55,136 nt of DNA from the NCBI GenBank assembly GCA_018268775.1, contig JAFDVV010000028.1:1-55136 (forward strand). Reading direction: 5' to 3'. Source of the stretch: Acidobacteriota bacterium. Lineage in GTDB: Bacteria; Acidobacteriota; Terriglobia; Terriglobales; Acidobacteriaceae. Shown here piece by piece: positions 8,092 to 16,871 of this stretch; within the stretch, counting starts at the first letter, position 1; each line of letters opens with the position of its first letter. The position numbers were made by a program, and so were the translations under genes. A model generated the notes under the pieces. The model worked only from the letters and a program-made list of their open reading frames with translations. It had not been told where the DNA came from and did not search any database.

Positions 8092-8257
8092 TTTGTCATC
8101 CTGAGCCCCCACATACCTTGTCACTCTGCCCCCATACTTTGTTGGGGGTACGCTTCGCCGCTTCGCTAAGGATGACAAATTCCGGAGGTAGAGGTCGAGA
8201 AGCAGATTCCTCTGCTGCGCTACGGAATGACAAAGGCTTCGCTCAGGATGACAAATG
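8092..8257. repeat. Composite family-1 repeat cluster
   Basis: Three nested or adjacent family-1 arms: TTTGTCATCCTGAGC, TTCGCTAAGGATGACAAA, then AAGCAGATTCCTCTGC with CTACGGAATGACAAA and CTCAGGATGACAAA. It fills the space between two convergent genes. Confidence 0.8.
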
Positions 8258-8301
8258 ATGGGCGATGTTGCTTATTTCAACGCAGACGGCTTACCCGTTG
8301 G

Positions 8302-9225
8302 TTATTTGTGCACACCCTTAGCGACCTTCGCCGCCCCAAAGCTCTCGCGTGCGACCTTCGCAAAGGCCCTCACGACGGCGCGATCTTCGGATGCGCGGCA
8401 GGCGAGCTCGATGTTGCTGGTTGCGCGGGCGCCGCGCAGTCCGGGGCAGGCGATGTCGGCGCCGGCGATCTGCCGCGTACAGGCCGGCCCAACAGAGACG
8501 CCGAGGCCCGCGCCGACGAGCCGCAGGATTGTGAGCCACTGCGGCGCCTCCTGCACGACGCGCGGTCGAAAGCCGTGTTCGTCGAAGAGCCGCATGGTCT
8601 TCTCGTAGGCCAGCTTGCCCGCGGATGGCGTGAAGAAGACGAACGGCTCGTCGCGCAGGTCGGCGGGCGAGATGGTGGCGCGCCCCGCGAGACGGTGCGT
8701 CCTGGGCAGCACGGCGACGAAAGGCTCCGAGAACAATGGCTCCACATAGAGGCCTTCGATCGGGCCGCCGTCGCGCAGGAAGCCGGCGTCGAGCGTGCCG
8801 CGATTGAGCGATGCCGCAATGTTGGCCGTGTAGCTCTCAGAGAGCAGCAACTGCACGCGAGGGTAGAGGCCGCGATAGCGACCCAGCATGGCGGGCAGCG
8901 GCGTCAGCATGCTGGAGCCGATGAAGCCGACGCGCAGCGAGCCCTCGTCGCCGCGTCCGATCGCTCGCGCCTCTTCGAGGTCCTCCTGCACGTTGCGCAG
9001 GGTGCGCCGCGCGCGTTCGAGAAAGATGTCGCCGGCCGCCGTCAGCCGCACGGCGCGCGAGGTGCGCATAAAGAGCGGATAGCCGAGGATCTCTTCGAGC
9101 TTGCGTATCTGCTGCGACAGAGGAGGCTGCGCGAGATGCAGTCTGGCGGCGGCGCGGCCGAAGTGCAGCTCTTCGGCGACGGCCACGAAGTAGCGCAGGT
9201 GCCGCAGCTCGATGTCGCGATCCAT
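8302..9225 (-). CDS. LysR-family transcriptional regulator
   Basis: A 307-residue protein. The N-terminal winged helix-turn-helix is canonical for the family (IELRHLRYFVAVAEELHFGR, AARLHLAQPPLSQQIRKLEE), and residues 90-300 form the periplasmic-binding-like effector domain (SLRVGFIGSS to the C-terminus). The start at 9225 gives the usual N-terminus. It is transcribed divergently from the GNAT gene across 111 bp, the classical arrangement for a LysR regulator and its target, so it may control that acetyltransferase and its own synthesis. The effector is not predictable. Confidence 0.9.
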   Translation of the reverse strand: MDRDIELRHLRYFVAVAEELHFGRAAARLHLAQPPLSQQIRKLEEILGYPLFMRTSRAVRLTAAGDIFLERARRTLRNVQEDLEEARAIGRGDEGSLRVGFIGSSMLTPLPAMLGRYRGLYPRVQLLLSESYTANIAASLNRGTLDAGFLRDGGPIEGLYVEPLFSEPFVAVLPRTHRLAGRATISPADLRDEPFVFFTPSAGKLAYEKTMRLFDEHGFRPRVVQEAPQWLTILRLVGAGLGVSVGPACTRQIAGADIACPGLRGARATSNIELACRASEDRAVVRAFAKVARESFGAAKVAKGVHK

Positions 9226-9336
9226 ATCTAAGACATCATAATCGTGACAAACATGATATTGGACGTATCGTTTGCGCGGGCCTAGGCTTTCTTTTACACA
9301 CAGTCGCGGACAGTCCCTGCACACAGGAGGTGGCAA

Positions 9337-9861
9337 ATGTCCCTGAGCCTTTCTCTCGCTGAAGTACCATTGGACGGCGATTCGATGAAGCAGACGGCCA
9401 TCAAGCTGCGTTCGTTCCAGCCTGGCAATGTCGCGGATGCGGCGGCCTTCCGTTCGCTCAACGAGTGGTGGATCGAGAAGTACTTCGGCCTCGAGCAGCA
9501 TGACAGGGAGATGCTCGGCGACCCGGAGGGCCATGTGCTGGCAAAGGGCGGACACATCTTCTTTGCCATCGGCGACGAAGGGCTGGTGGGGTGTTGCGGT
9601 CTGACGTTCGTCTCGCCCGGTGTCTACGAGGTGGTCAAGATGGCGGTTGCCCCCGGCTGGCAGGGCGCGGGCGTGGGCCGAAAGCTGCTGACCTACACGG
9701 TGGAGCAGGGCCGCGCTCTCGGAGCGCACAGGCTTTATCTTGAGACCAACAGCAGTCTTTCAAACGCCATTCACCTGTACGAGTCGCTGGGGTTCAGGCA
9801 TCTTCCGCCGCGGCCCTCGCCGTACGTGCGCGCAAACGTCTTTATGGAGCTGCGTTTTTAG
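9337..9861 (+). CDS. GNAT-family N-acetyltransferase
   Basis: A 174-residue protein. The acetyl-CoA-binding motif A is clear: VVKMAVAPGWQGAGVGRKLL with QxxGxG. It is followed by HRLYLETNSSLSNAIHLYES, the usual motif B region. About 14 extra residues precede the core. AGGAGG at 9325-9330 fixes the start. It lies divergent to a LysR gene. The substrate is unknown; small-molecule or protein amine acetylation are both possible. Confidence 0.88.
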   Translation: MSLSLSLAEVPLDGDSMKQTAIKLRSFQPGNVADAAAFRSLNEWWIEKYFGLEQHDREMLGDPEGHVLAKGGHIFFAIGDEGLVGCCGLTFVSPGVYEVVKMAVAPGWQGAGVGRKLLTYTVEQGRALGAHRLYLETNSSLSNAIHLYESLGFRHLPPRPSPYVRANVFMELRF

Positions 9862-9885
9862 CGGCTGTGTTTCCGCTCGGCCATG

Positions 9886-9982
9886 GTGTGCCGCGCTTTC
9901 AGCGCTCCGTTCGTTTGCGGCTATTTACCTGGGCCTTCGGCCCAGGCTGGTATATTCCGGGCCGTTGGCCCTGGATCCGAAC
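9886..9982 (+). repeat. Family-2 repeat
   Basis: Contains CCGCGCTTTCAGCGCTCCG, CTATTTACCTGGGCCTTCGG and CGGGCCGTTGGCCCTGG. It is inserted between two convergent genes and ends at the stop of the DUF2251-like gene. Confidence 0.85.
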
Positions 9983-9989
9983 CGCTTCT

Positions 9990-10448
9990 CTACTCCGCCG
10001 TCCCGGCGGCCATCCCGTACAACTCCGCCTCGAATCGGCGGATCGCCTCCTCGGACCAGGCGTGTGTCGACTTCCGCCAGGTGTCGCCCTTCTCCTCCAT
10101 AAAGTTGGGGAAGTTCATGCGGCAGTAGCCGGCGCGCGTGCCGAAGTCGTAGAGGGCCTGCGGAATGCCGTCGAGGTAGAGCGCGGCGCGCAGCCCGTCC
10201 TTCGACCACTCGACCGCGGCGATACGCTCCGAGGTGGGGCGCTCGTTCTCGCGGTCGCTCTTCTCCAGCGCCGAGACGTTGTAGATGAGCATCGCGTCGA
10301 GGATCGAGTCCTCGTGCGTGGTGCTGGTGCGGTCGCAGGCATAGAAGTAGCCGGCGACGCCCTCATCCTCGAAGACGACGGTCCACGGCGGCTGGGTGGA
10401 GTCGGCTGAGAGAAAGGCGCGTCCGGGGCTGAAGGTGAGCGACTGCAT
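9990..10448 (-). CDS. DUF2251-like hypothetical protein
   Basis: A 152-residue soluble protein without signal peptide or membrane segment. The segment WTVVFEDEGVAGYFYACD followed by ILDAMLIYNV resembles the DUF2251 family of unknown function, and a second conserved-looking block is AAVEWSKDGLRAALYLDGIPQA. Aromatic and acidic residues dominate. There is no operon partner: a repeat-filled gap lies on each side. No function can be assigned. Confidence 0.65.
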   Translation of the reverse strand: MQSLTFSPGRAFLSADSTQPPWTVVFEDEGVAGYFYACDRTSTTHEDSILDAMLIYNVSALEKSDRENERPTSERIAAVEWSKDGLRAALYLDGIPQALYDFGTRAGYCRMNFPNFMEEKGDTWRKSTHAWSEEAIRRFEAELYGMAAGTAE

Positions 10449-10493
10449 CTTCCTAAAATACAGCAGGCACGCGAACGGCGTTTTCGGATGGAA

Positions 10494-10566
10494 ATAAGTG
10501 GCGCGGCAGAAAACTGCGGGGATTCCTCGACTGAGCGGCTACGCCGCTTCGCTTGGAACGACACTT
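10494..10566. repeat. Degenerate family-1 repeat
   Basis: Reads GCGGGGATTCCTCGACTGAG, then CTACGCCGCTTCGCTTGGAA and CGACA. It resembles the family-1 right arm and lies in a 174-bp gap between genes. No other feature is seen there. Confidence 0.45.
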
Positions 10567-10622
10567 CATTTGATTTACTGATCTTCGCGCGGAGTCGTAC
10601 TTCGATGGGCTGCGGTCGAAGG

Positions 10623-13277
10623 TCAGTCGACTCTCAACGCCACCATGGGATCGACACGTGCGGCGCGGCGCGAAGGGACCCAGCAGGCGACCAGCGACAC
10701 GGCGACCAGCAGCAGGGGGACCAGCGTGAAGGTTGCGACGTCCCACGGCTTTACTCCATAAAGCAGACTCGTGGTCAGCTTTGCCGCTGCAAGTGCGAGC
10801 GGCAGGCCGAGTACGACGGATACGAGCGCAAGCCTCATGCCTCCGCGCACGACCATCCGCTGTACCTCGGTCGCCTTGGCGCCGAGCGCCATGCGAATAC
10901 CGATCTCCTTCGTACGCTGGCTGACGGAGTAACTCATCACGCTGTAGAGACCAATCAGTGCAAGCAGCAGGCCGCTGACTCCGAAGACGGTGAAGAGCGT
11001 ACTGACAAAGCGAGGCAGCAGGAGCGCCTCCTGCATGTGCTCTTCCATCGTCTGGACGTTGAAGACCGCGAGCGCGGGGTCGACGGCGTGAATCTGGTCC
11101 TGCATCGCTTTGATCAGCGCGGCGGAATCTCCTTCGTAGCGCGCCATGATGGTATAGCCGTCCCCCGACGGGTCGCTCGCGATGTTCTGCGCGATGGCGC
11201 GGTAGAGCACGGGGCGCTGCTGCTCGCCGATGGTGCGCGCCTTGGTGTCCTTCACGACGCCGACGATCTGATAAGGAACTCCGCCGCCTGTGACCGTGTG
11301 GCCGATGGGATTGTCGCCGTGAAGGTAGCGGCGCACGAACTCTTCGTTGACGATGGCGGCCTTTGGTGCGGTTGGATTCTCGTCGCCGAGGTCGCGACCG
11401 GCGATGCGGGGGATGCCGAGCGTTTCGAAATATTGCGGGCCAGCCATGTAGAGCTCGACGCTGTCTGCGCTCTGTGGCGCGGGATACCCCGGCACAACGA
11501 AGCCATCGCTGCGGTGGCCTCCCGAGAGCGGGACGCCGTCGGTCGTCGTCGCGGAGATAACACCCGGCAGGTGTGCAATGCGCTCGCGCGCGTCGCGCAA
11601 CATTTGCACCGTCCGCTCTGGCGCATAGCGAAGCAGTTGCGGGTCGACCGCCATCATCGCGATGCCGCGCGAGCGGAAGCCGACGTCGATCTTCATCGCG
11701 CTCTCCAGCGACCGCAGAAACAGCCCGGCGCCGCACAACAGCACCAGCGACAAGGAGACCTGCGCGACGACCAGGACGCTGCGTAGCGTAAGGCGGCGGC
11801 CTGGCCGCGCCAGCGCGCTCTCTCCCTTCAATGCGCCCGGTACCGCGGGGCGCGACGCCGTCCATGCTGGAACAAAGCCACAGAGCAGGCCTGCGGCGAC
11901 GCTTAGCGCGAAGGTGTAGAGCAGCACTCGCCAGTCGACGTGGACACTGATATCTGTCGCTACCGGCGCAGGCAGCTTGAACGAAGACAGGCCATAGGTC
12001 GCCCACAGCGAGAGCAGTACGCCGGCTGCGCCTCCTGCGAGCGCGAGCAGAATACTCTCAAGCAATATCTGCCTCAACAGTTGCGCGTGTGTCGCTCCCA
12101 GGGCAAGCCGGACAGCCATCTCGCGTTGGCGCTGGGCCCCGTGCGAGAGAAGAAGGTTGGCGACATTGGCGCAGGCTATGGCCAGCACCAGCAACGCGAC
12201 AACGGAGAGGGCCAGAAGGAACATGTGCAGCGCGGCCTCGTTGCGGCCAAGATAGTCCAGCCTCTTCAGCACAATGCCGTTGCCCTTGTCTGTCCTGGGA
12301 TGCGCTGTTGCAAGCCGCTGTGCAATTACGTCGAGCTCGCGCGATGCCTCGTCCTTGGTCACTCCCGGCTTCAGCCGCGCCACGATGTGCAGCCACTGCG
12401 CGAGCCGCGACTGCGGGTCTGTGGCCTGCGCGACGAGCTCCGGCAACGTGCCCAACGGGACCCAGAACTGAGGGTCGAGTACAGGGTCGAGTCCGCGAAA
12501 GCCCTCACGCGCCACGCCCACCACGGTAAAGGGATGTCCCGAGACGTCGACCGTCTTTCCAATCACCCCGGCATCGCCGCCAAACCGCTGCTGCCACAGC
12601 CTGTAGCCCAGCACAATCACCGGCGAACTCTCTTCAGATGCGGCGAAGCCGCGTCCGGCCGCCATCTTCAACCGCGCGGCCTCGAAGTAGTTCTCCGTTG
12701 CCGCCTGCCCCCACTCGCGCTTCGACTCGCCCCCCGAGCCGATCGACGCCGGTACCGCATCGTAGTAGGCCGCGACATCGGAGAACGACTTCGCCTGCTC
12801 CCTCACGTCGCGATACACGGGCGCAGGAAAATAGTTGCAGCACTGGCCGTGGTCGTACGTCCTGAACAACGACACGAACGCTGCCGGATCGCCAACCGGC
12901 GGTGGCGCCAGCACAAACTTGCTCACCATGGAGAAGACCGTCGAGTTTGCCGCGATGCCCAGGCCGATCGATAGGACGACGGTGAAGACCAGCGCGGGCG
13001 CGTGAGAGAGCCGCCGCAGCGAGTACGTCAGGTCGCCCCACAGACGGTCGAGCGTAGACTCCCAGCCTGCGCTCCACACCTTCTCACGCACGGTGGCGGC
13101 GGTGCCTGCCTCGGCGTGCGCCGCCTTGACGGCGTCCTTCAGGCACATGCCGCCGCGCATCTTCTCGCTCACGGATTCGCCGATGAAGGCCTCAAGCTCT
13201 TCGTCGATCTCCGCGTTGCGCGCGCGTTTGTCCGCGAGCGACTTTGATCCCCTCAGCAGACTCCGCAGCCATCCCAT
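10623..13277 (-). CDS. Duplicated FtsX/MacB-type ABC permease (ADOP family)
   Basis: An 884-residue protein. The N-terminus (MGWLRSLLRG, then an acidic helix EIDEELEAFIGESV) matches the extension of acidobacterial duplicated orphan permeases. Two copies of the MacB core plus FtsX module follow: TM segment ALVFTVVLSIGLGIAANSTV starts the first, three TM helices occur around residues 370-480, the second large extracytoplasmic domain follows TASRPAVPGALKG, and the last three helices run from LFTVFGVSGLLLALIGLYS to the end. Such permeases lack an adjacent ATPase; none is present here. The start 13277 avoids overlap with padR (11-bp gap). Probably co-transcribed with padR. Substrate unknown. Confidence 0.9.
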   Translation of the reverse strand: MGWLRSLLRGSKSLADKRARNAEIDEELEAFIGESVSEKMRGGMCLKDAVKAAHAEAGTAATVREKVWSAGWESTLDRLWGDLTYSLRRLSHAPALVFTVVLSIGLGIAANSTVFSMVSKFVLAPPPVGDPAAFVSLFRTYDHGQCCNYFPAPVYRDVREQAKSFSDVAAYYDAVPASIGSGGESKREWGQAATENYFEAARLKMAAGRGFAASEESSPVIVLGYRLWQQRFGGDAGVIGKTVDVSGHPFTVVGVAREGFRGLDPVLDPQFWVPLGTLPELVAQATDPQSRLAQWLHIVARLKPGVTKDEASRELDVIAQRLATAHPRTDKGNGIVLKRLDYLGRNEAALHMFLLALSVVALLVLAIACANVANLLLSHGAQRQREMAVRLALGATHAQLLRQILLESILLALAGGAAGVLLSLWATYGLSSFKLPAPVATDISVHVDWRVLLYTFALSVAAGLLCGFVPAWTASRPAVPGALKGESALARPGRRLTLRSVLVVAQVSLSLVLLCGAGLFLRSLESAMKIDVGFRSRGIAMMAVDPQLLRYAPERTVQMLRDARERIAHLPGVISATTTDGVPLSGGHRSDGFVVPGYPAPQSADSVELYMAGPQYFETLGIPRIAGRDLGDENPTAPKAAIVNEEFVRRYLHGDNPIGHTVTGGGVPYQIVGVVKDTKARTIGEQQRPVLYRAIAQNIASDPSGDGYTIMARYEGDSAALIKAMQDQIHAVDPALAVFNVQTMEEHMQEALLLPRFVSTLFTVFGVSGLLLALIGLYSVMSYSVSQRTKEIGIRMALGAKATEVQRMVVRGGMRLALVSVVLGLPLALAAAKLTTSLLYGVKPWDVATFTLVPLLLVAVSLVACWVPSRRAARVDPMVALRVD

Positions 13278-13288
13278 CGCGCGCCTCG

Positions 13289-13618
13289 CTATGCTTCGAG
13301 AATTCTGTTGATGGCCGCGACCTGCCGTCCCCATGCCGCGGTCTCGGACTTCAGCGCCTTGCGGCCCTTTTCAGTGAGCGCGTAGTACTTTGCGCGGCGG
13401 TTGTTCTCGGTCTCGCGCCACTCGCCCTTCACCTGGCCTGCGCGCTCCATGCGGCTGAGCGCGGGCAGCAGCGAGCCTGGGTTCACCTTGAATGCGCCAT
13501 CGCTGATCTGCTCGATGCGCAATGCGATGCCGTAGCCGTGCATGGGCATCAGGGCCAGCGTCTTCAATACGAGCATCTCCAGTGTTCCCTGCACCAGCTC
13601 GGAACTTTTTTCAGGCAT
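13289..13618 (-). CDS. PadR-family transcriptional regulator
   Basis: A 109-residue protein with the PadR winged helix: ELVQGTLEMLVLKTLALMPM, GYGIALRIEQ, the wing LLPALSRMERAGQVKGEW, then ENNRRAKYYALTEKGRK, all canonical, with a short C-terminal dimerisation helix. It is the first gene of a two-gene unit with the duplicated permease, the standard pairing in acidobacteria. A GAGAGGAG sequence lies upstream of the start. An inverted repeat 24 bp upstream is a likely autoregulatory operator. Confidence 0.93.
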   Translation of the reverse strand: MPEKSSELVQGTLEMLVLKTLALMPMHGYGIALRIEQISDGAFKVNPGSLLPALSRMERAGQVKGEWRETENNRRAKYYALTEKGRKALKSETAAWGRQVAAINRILEA

Positions 13619-13641
13619 GGGCCATTGCTCCTCTCGATTAT

Positions 13642-13666
13642 CTAGTGGAATTCTCTACACCACTAG
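13642..13666 (-). promoter_or_regulatory. Probable PadR operator
   Basis: CTAGTGG (13642-13648) and CCACTAG (13660-13666) form a perfect 7-bp inverted repeat with an 11-bp spacer, just upstream of padR. PadR regulators commonly repress their own promoters through such dyads. The spacer contains GAATTC. Confidence 0.6.
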
Positions 13667-13759
13667 GCCGTCAAGAGGAGTACGGCGGCGATACTCCCTG
13701 GGTTCCGTAAAAAAAATCGACTGTGAGTTTTTCTTCTGGAGACTTGTGGAATCGCAGCG

Positions 13760-14107
13760 TTATGTCTCGGCCGTCTCTCCGTAGACCAGGCATGCGCCGT
13801 CGGAGGCCATGGCGTTCACGTAGCAGGCGCGCACCTCGTTGTCGCCGCTGTCGAAGGTCTCTTCGAGCAGCCTGTGTTCGAGCACCGTCGCATTCGTCCA
13901 TCCGTTGGCCCTGAGCCAGCTTTGAATGGCGGCCTCCGGCTCCTGCGCTGTGGCGCGCAGCATCACCAGCAGCTCGCGGCGCTGGCCCGCGGCGTACTTC
14001 GGGTCTGTGCCATCTGCCTCCGCGGTGCAAACGGCCGCAATCACGGCGGGAGACTTTCGCCGCAGCGCTCCCCAGATCTCTTCCCAGCCAATCTCTTTCA
14101 ACTTCAT
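13760..14107 (-). CDS. Hypothetical protein, 115 residues
   Basis: A small soluble protein, not recognised. It starts MKLKEIGWEEIWGALRRKSP and has mixed helix/strand character, two Cys near the C-terminus (RACYVNAM and GACLVYG) and no signal or membrane segment. The start 14107 is preferred to one four codons upstream because GGAG lies seven bases before it. Codon use looks like the surrounding genes, supporting a real gene. It lies upstream of, and in the same direction as, padR but 141 bp away with an operator between. Confidence 0.6.
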   Translation of the reverse strand: MKLKEIGWEEIWGALRRKSPAVIAAVCTAEADGTDPKYAAGQRRELLVMLRATAQEPEAAIQSWLRANGWTNATVLEHRLLEETFDSGDNEVRACYVNAMASDGACLVYGETAET

Positions 14108-14227
14108 ACTGCGCTCCATATTAATGGAGTGTGAGCGTGCCCGTCAGTGCGGGCAGGTTATGAATGGGGAACATGGACGAGGCGGGTATTGTGAACGTTG
14201 CCCAGGTGTACGGGCACGTCTATCGGC

Positions 14228-14312
14228 GTTCTGAGGCGTAGCCCTCAGTACTCTTCCCCGTTGCGCCGAGATGAACTACCGGGATTCTTCGGCTACGCCT
14301 CAGGATGACGGG
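14228..14312. repeat. Family-1 repeat (diverged)
   Basis: Left arm TTCTGAGGCGTAGCC and right arm GGGATTCTTCGGCTACGCCT followed by CAGGATGAC are inverted copies. It occupies much of the 313-bp gap before the MFS gene. No other signal was recognised in that gap. Confidence 0.7.
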
Positions 14313-14420
14313 CCGGGCTGCGCATTATTCGGGCATAGCGAGTTCTTATAAGCACTATCGAAGAGCGGCCGCAGTCACTAGACTTGGATCAGCGTACCTT
14401 GCAGCACCAGCAGACAAGCC

Positions 14421-15701
14421 ATGAACGAGACCTCCCTCACCGCCACCATGCCCGCTGCCGACGCCGTGACTCCTGCTTCAGAGATGAAGGTACCGGGACC
14501 CGCGAGCCAGCCTTCGCGAACGCTCTTCCGGGTGCTGGCCGCCATCAGCTTCTGCCATCTGCTCAACGACATGGTGCAGTCGCTGCTGCCCTCGATCTAT
14601 CCGATTCTGAAGAGCTCGTTTCACCTGGACTTCGCGCATCTTGGCCTGCTTACGCTGACCTATCAGGCGGTGGCCTCGATGCTGCAACCGATGGTTGGCC
14701 AGTTTACCGACAAGCGGCCCATGCCCTATGCGTTGGCGACCGGCATGACGTTCACGCTCTTCGGCCTTCTACTGCTGGCCGTAGCGCCTACGTTTCTGTG
14801 GCTCATCTTCGCGTCGTGCCTGGTCGGCGTCGGCTCGGCGGTCTTTCATCCGGAGAGCTCGCGCATTGCGCGCATGGCCTCGGGGGGCAAGCACGGCTTT
14901 GCGCAGTCCTTCTTCCAGGTGGGAGGAAACTCGGGCTCGGCCATCGGCCCGCTGCTGGCCGCATTTATCGTTCTGCCGCTGGGGCAAAAGGGCATGGCGT
15001 GGTTCGCGCTACCGGCCATCGTCGGCATTATGGTGCTCTATCGCGTTGGGCGCTGGTACAAGGCGCGGCAGGCGGAGTCGGCCGGCAGGAAACCCACCGA
15101 ACGGCATGAGCACGCGCACCTGTCGCGCGGGCGTGTTGTGGGAGCGATCGCCGTGCTGGTCGCGCTGATCTTCTCGAAGTACTTTTACCTGGCCAGCCTG
15201 TCGAGCTACTACACCTTCTACCTGATCCAGCGCTTCAACGTGTCGGTGCAGACGTCGCAGATCATGCTCTTCATCTTCCTCGCCGCGGTTGCGGCGGGCA
15301 CGCTGATCGGCGGCTCGGCGGGAGACCGCTACGGGCGAAAGCTGGTCATCTGGATCTCGATCCTCGGCGTGCTTCCGTTTACGCTCATCCTGCCTTACGC
15401 GAGCCTTTGGTGGACGGGTGTGCTCTCGGTGGTCATCGGCTTCGTCATCGCCTCGGCCTTCTCGGCGATCCTTGTCTACGCGCAGGAGCTTCTCCCCGGC
15501 CGCGTCGGTATGATCTCGGGTCTCTTCTTCGGCGTGGCCTTCGGCATGGGGGGCATCGGGGCCGCAGTTCTTGGCAAGCTCGCCGACGTGACCGGCATCA
15601 TCACGGTGTATCACCTCTGCGCGTACCTGCCGGCGATCGGACTGCTGACGGGCCTGCTACCGGACATCGAAGGGCCAAAGCGGAAGCTGCAACGCGCCTG
15701 A
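14421..15701 (+). CDS. MFS transporter, fosmidomycin-resistance (Fsr)-like
   Basis: A 426-residue protein with about 12 transmembrane helices. The opening segment ISFCHLLNDMVQSLLPSIYP is the signature N-terminal helix of the Fsr group, and TDKRPMPYALATGMTF and GDRYGRKLVIWISILG are the paired MFS loop motifs after TM2 and TM8. A 38-residue Ala/Pro/Ser-rich cytoplasmic N-terminus precedes TM1. The family extrudes fosmidomycin and related compounds by proton antiport; the natural substrate here is unknown. It is transcribed alone. Confidence 0.85.
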   Translation: MNETSLTATMPAADAVTPASEMKVPGPASQPSRTLFRVLAAISFCHLLNDMVQSLLPSIYPILKSSFHLDFAHLGLLTLTYQAVASMLQPMVGQFTDKRPMPYALATGMTFTLFGLLLLAVAPTFLWLIFASCLVGVGSAVFHPESSRIARMASGGKHGFAQSFFQVGGNSGSAIGPLLAAFIVLPLGQKGMAWFALPAIVGIMVLYRVGRWYKARQAESAGRKPTERHEHAHLSRGRVVGAIAVLVALIFSKYFYLASLSSYYTFYLIQRFNVSVQTSQIMLFIFLAAVAAGTLIGGSAGDRYGRKLVIWISILGVLPFTLILPYASLWWTGVLSVVIGFVIASAFSAILVYAQELLPGRVGMISGLFFGVAFGMGGIGAAVLGKLADVTGIITVYHLCAYLPAIGLLTGLLPDIEGPKRKLQRA

Positions 15702-15852
15702 GGCCGGACAAGCTCTCAAGGGGTGCGTCATTCTTCGATGAAAACGAACCTGCGTGCCGTCAAGACCAAAGCCGGAGCTTGATCCAGACTGCGAGCCCAC
15801 CTCAGGCGCTGTGCCGAAGGTGGGGCTCCGGTTCCAGAGCAGGAAGCGATGG

Positions 15853-16368
15853 CTACCTGAAGCGGAAGACAATGCCAGTGGCAGCAGTGAATGAGCGGAG
15901 GTCCTGTCCTGTGGTGGCGTTGTAGGAGAGGTCGACGACCCGCCAGTCGAAGTGAGGGAAGATCGTTGCGTCCATTCCTCCAACGATCTGGTAGCTCAGA
16001 TGATTGCTGGACGATGCGTTTTTGCCGCCCTTGTAGTTGGCAAGGCCGACGAGTCCTTCGGCGTAAGGGTGCAGCCTGATCACGTGCGGATTGAAACTGA
16101 TGCGCGGGCCGACGGCAAACGTGTTGTAGTGGTAGCCATCACGCCCCATGAGCGACGCTCGAAAGTCGCCGCCGACGGAGATGGTGTGCCTCGCAAAGCC
16201 GTTGGAGATGTAGGCGCCGATGACGTGATGAACCCCAAGGTTGTTGGGAGCGCTATTGAAGGTTCCTCCACCTACGGTGTCGTAGATGGCAATCTGTGCA
16301 TGGGCCGGGGAGGAGTGAATTACGAAAAACGTCGCAAAAAGAAATACAGCATAACGTATGGTTTTCAT
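15853..16368 (-). CDS. Small outer-membrane beta-barrel protein
   Basis: A 171-residue protein with a signal peptide (residues 1-24, ending AHAQ). The remainder is alternating hydrophobic/polar strands rich in Gly, Tyr, Phe and His, such as HTISVGGDFRASLMG and RLHPYAEGLVGLANY, ending in a typical barrel strand (FTAATGIVFRFR). The size fits an eight-stranded barrel of the OmpW/OmpA-like or acidobacterial OMP beta-barrel type. The ribosome binding site is weak. It is convergent with the MFS gene. Confidence 0.7.
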   Translation of the reverse strand: MKTIRYAVFLFATFFVIHSSPAHAQIAIYDTVGGGTFNSAPNNLGVHHVIGAYISNGFARHTISVGGDFRASLMGRDGYHYNTFAVGPRISFNPHVIRLHPYAEGLVGLANYKGGKNASSSNHLSYQIVGGMDATIFPHFDWRVVDLSYNATTGQDLRSFTAATGIVFRFR

Positions 16369-16557
16369 GGGGAGATCTGGTGTTTTCCTTCAGGGAATTA
16401 AAGCAAGTGTTGATATGTATTGCTTTACTTCCCAGCGTAACTTGAATAGGACGAGCGTCGGCGATGAGCAGGATGAATATGCGAAGAAATGGGACGAACG
16501 GCCGCACCAGCATTCGTTGAAACATCTGTATGGGTGCCCGGGAATGCATGCTCTTGC

Positions 16558-16677
16558 TTGTCATTCCGCGGCGCAGCGAAGGAATCCGCTACTCGTCTGT
16601 GCATGCAGGGCACAAACAGCAGATTCCCCCCCCGTTCGACTTCGCTCAGGGCAGGCAGTTTCGCTACGGAATGACAA
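16558..16677. repeat. Family-1 repeat
   Basis: TTGTCATTCCGCGGCGCAGC at the left and TTCGCTACGGAATGACAA at the right are inverted arms; the centre has AGCAGATTCC. A family-4 fragment (CATTCGAGCAAAGCTCGAAC, about 16778-16797) follows. These are the recognisable contents of the 503-bp gap. Confidence 0.8.
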
Positions 16678-16871
16678 CTATAAAAGCGGTGCGAAGCGCG
16701 AGGTACTGCAGCGTGCAGCTCGGGTCGAACATTGGACCGCCGGATGCCATTCATGCGGCTTCATCGCATGAGTGGGACCATTCGAGCAAAGCTCGAACTG
16801 CACTTGCGTCGCCGTGCTCCAACCAGCGCTCTGCTACTATCCTCCCGACTGCAAAATCGCGAGGAGACCCC

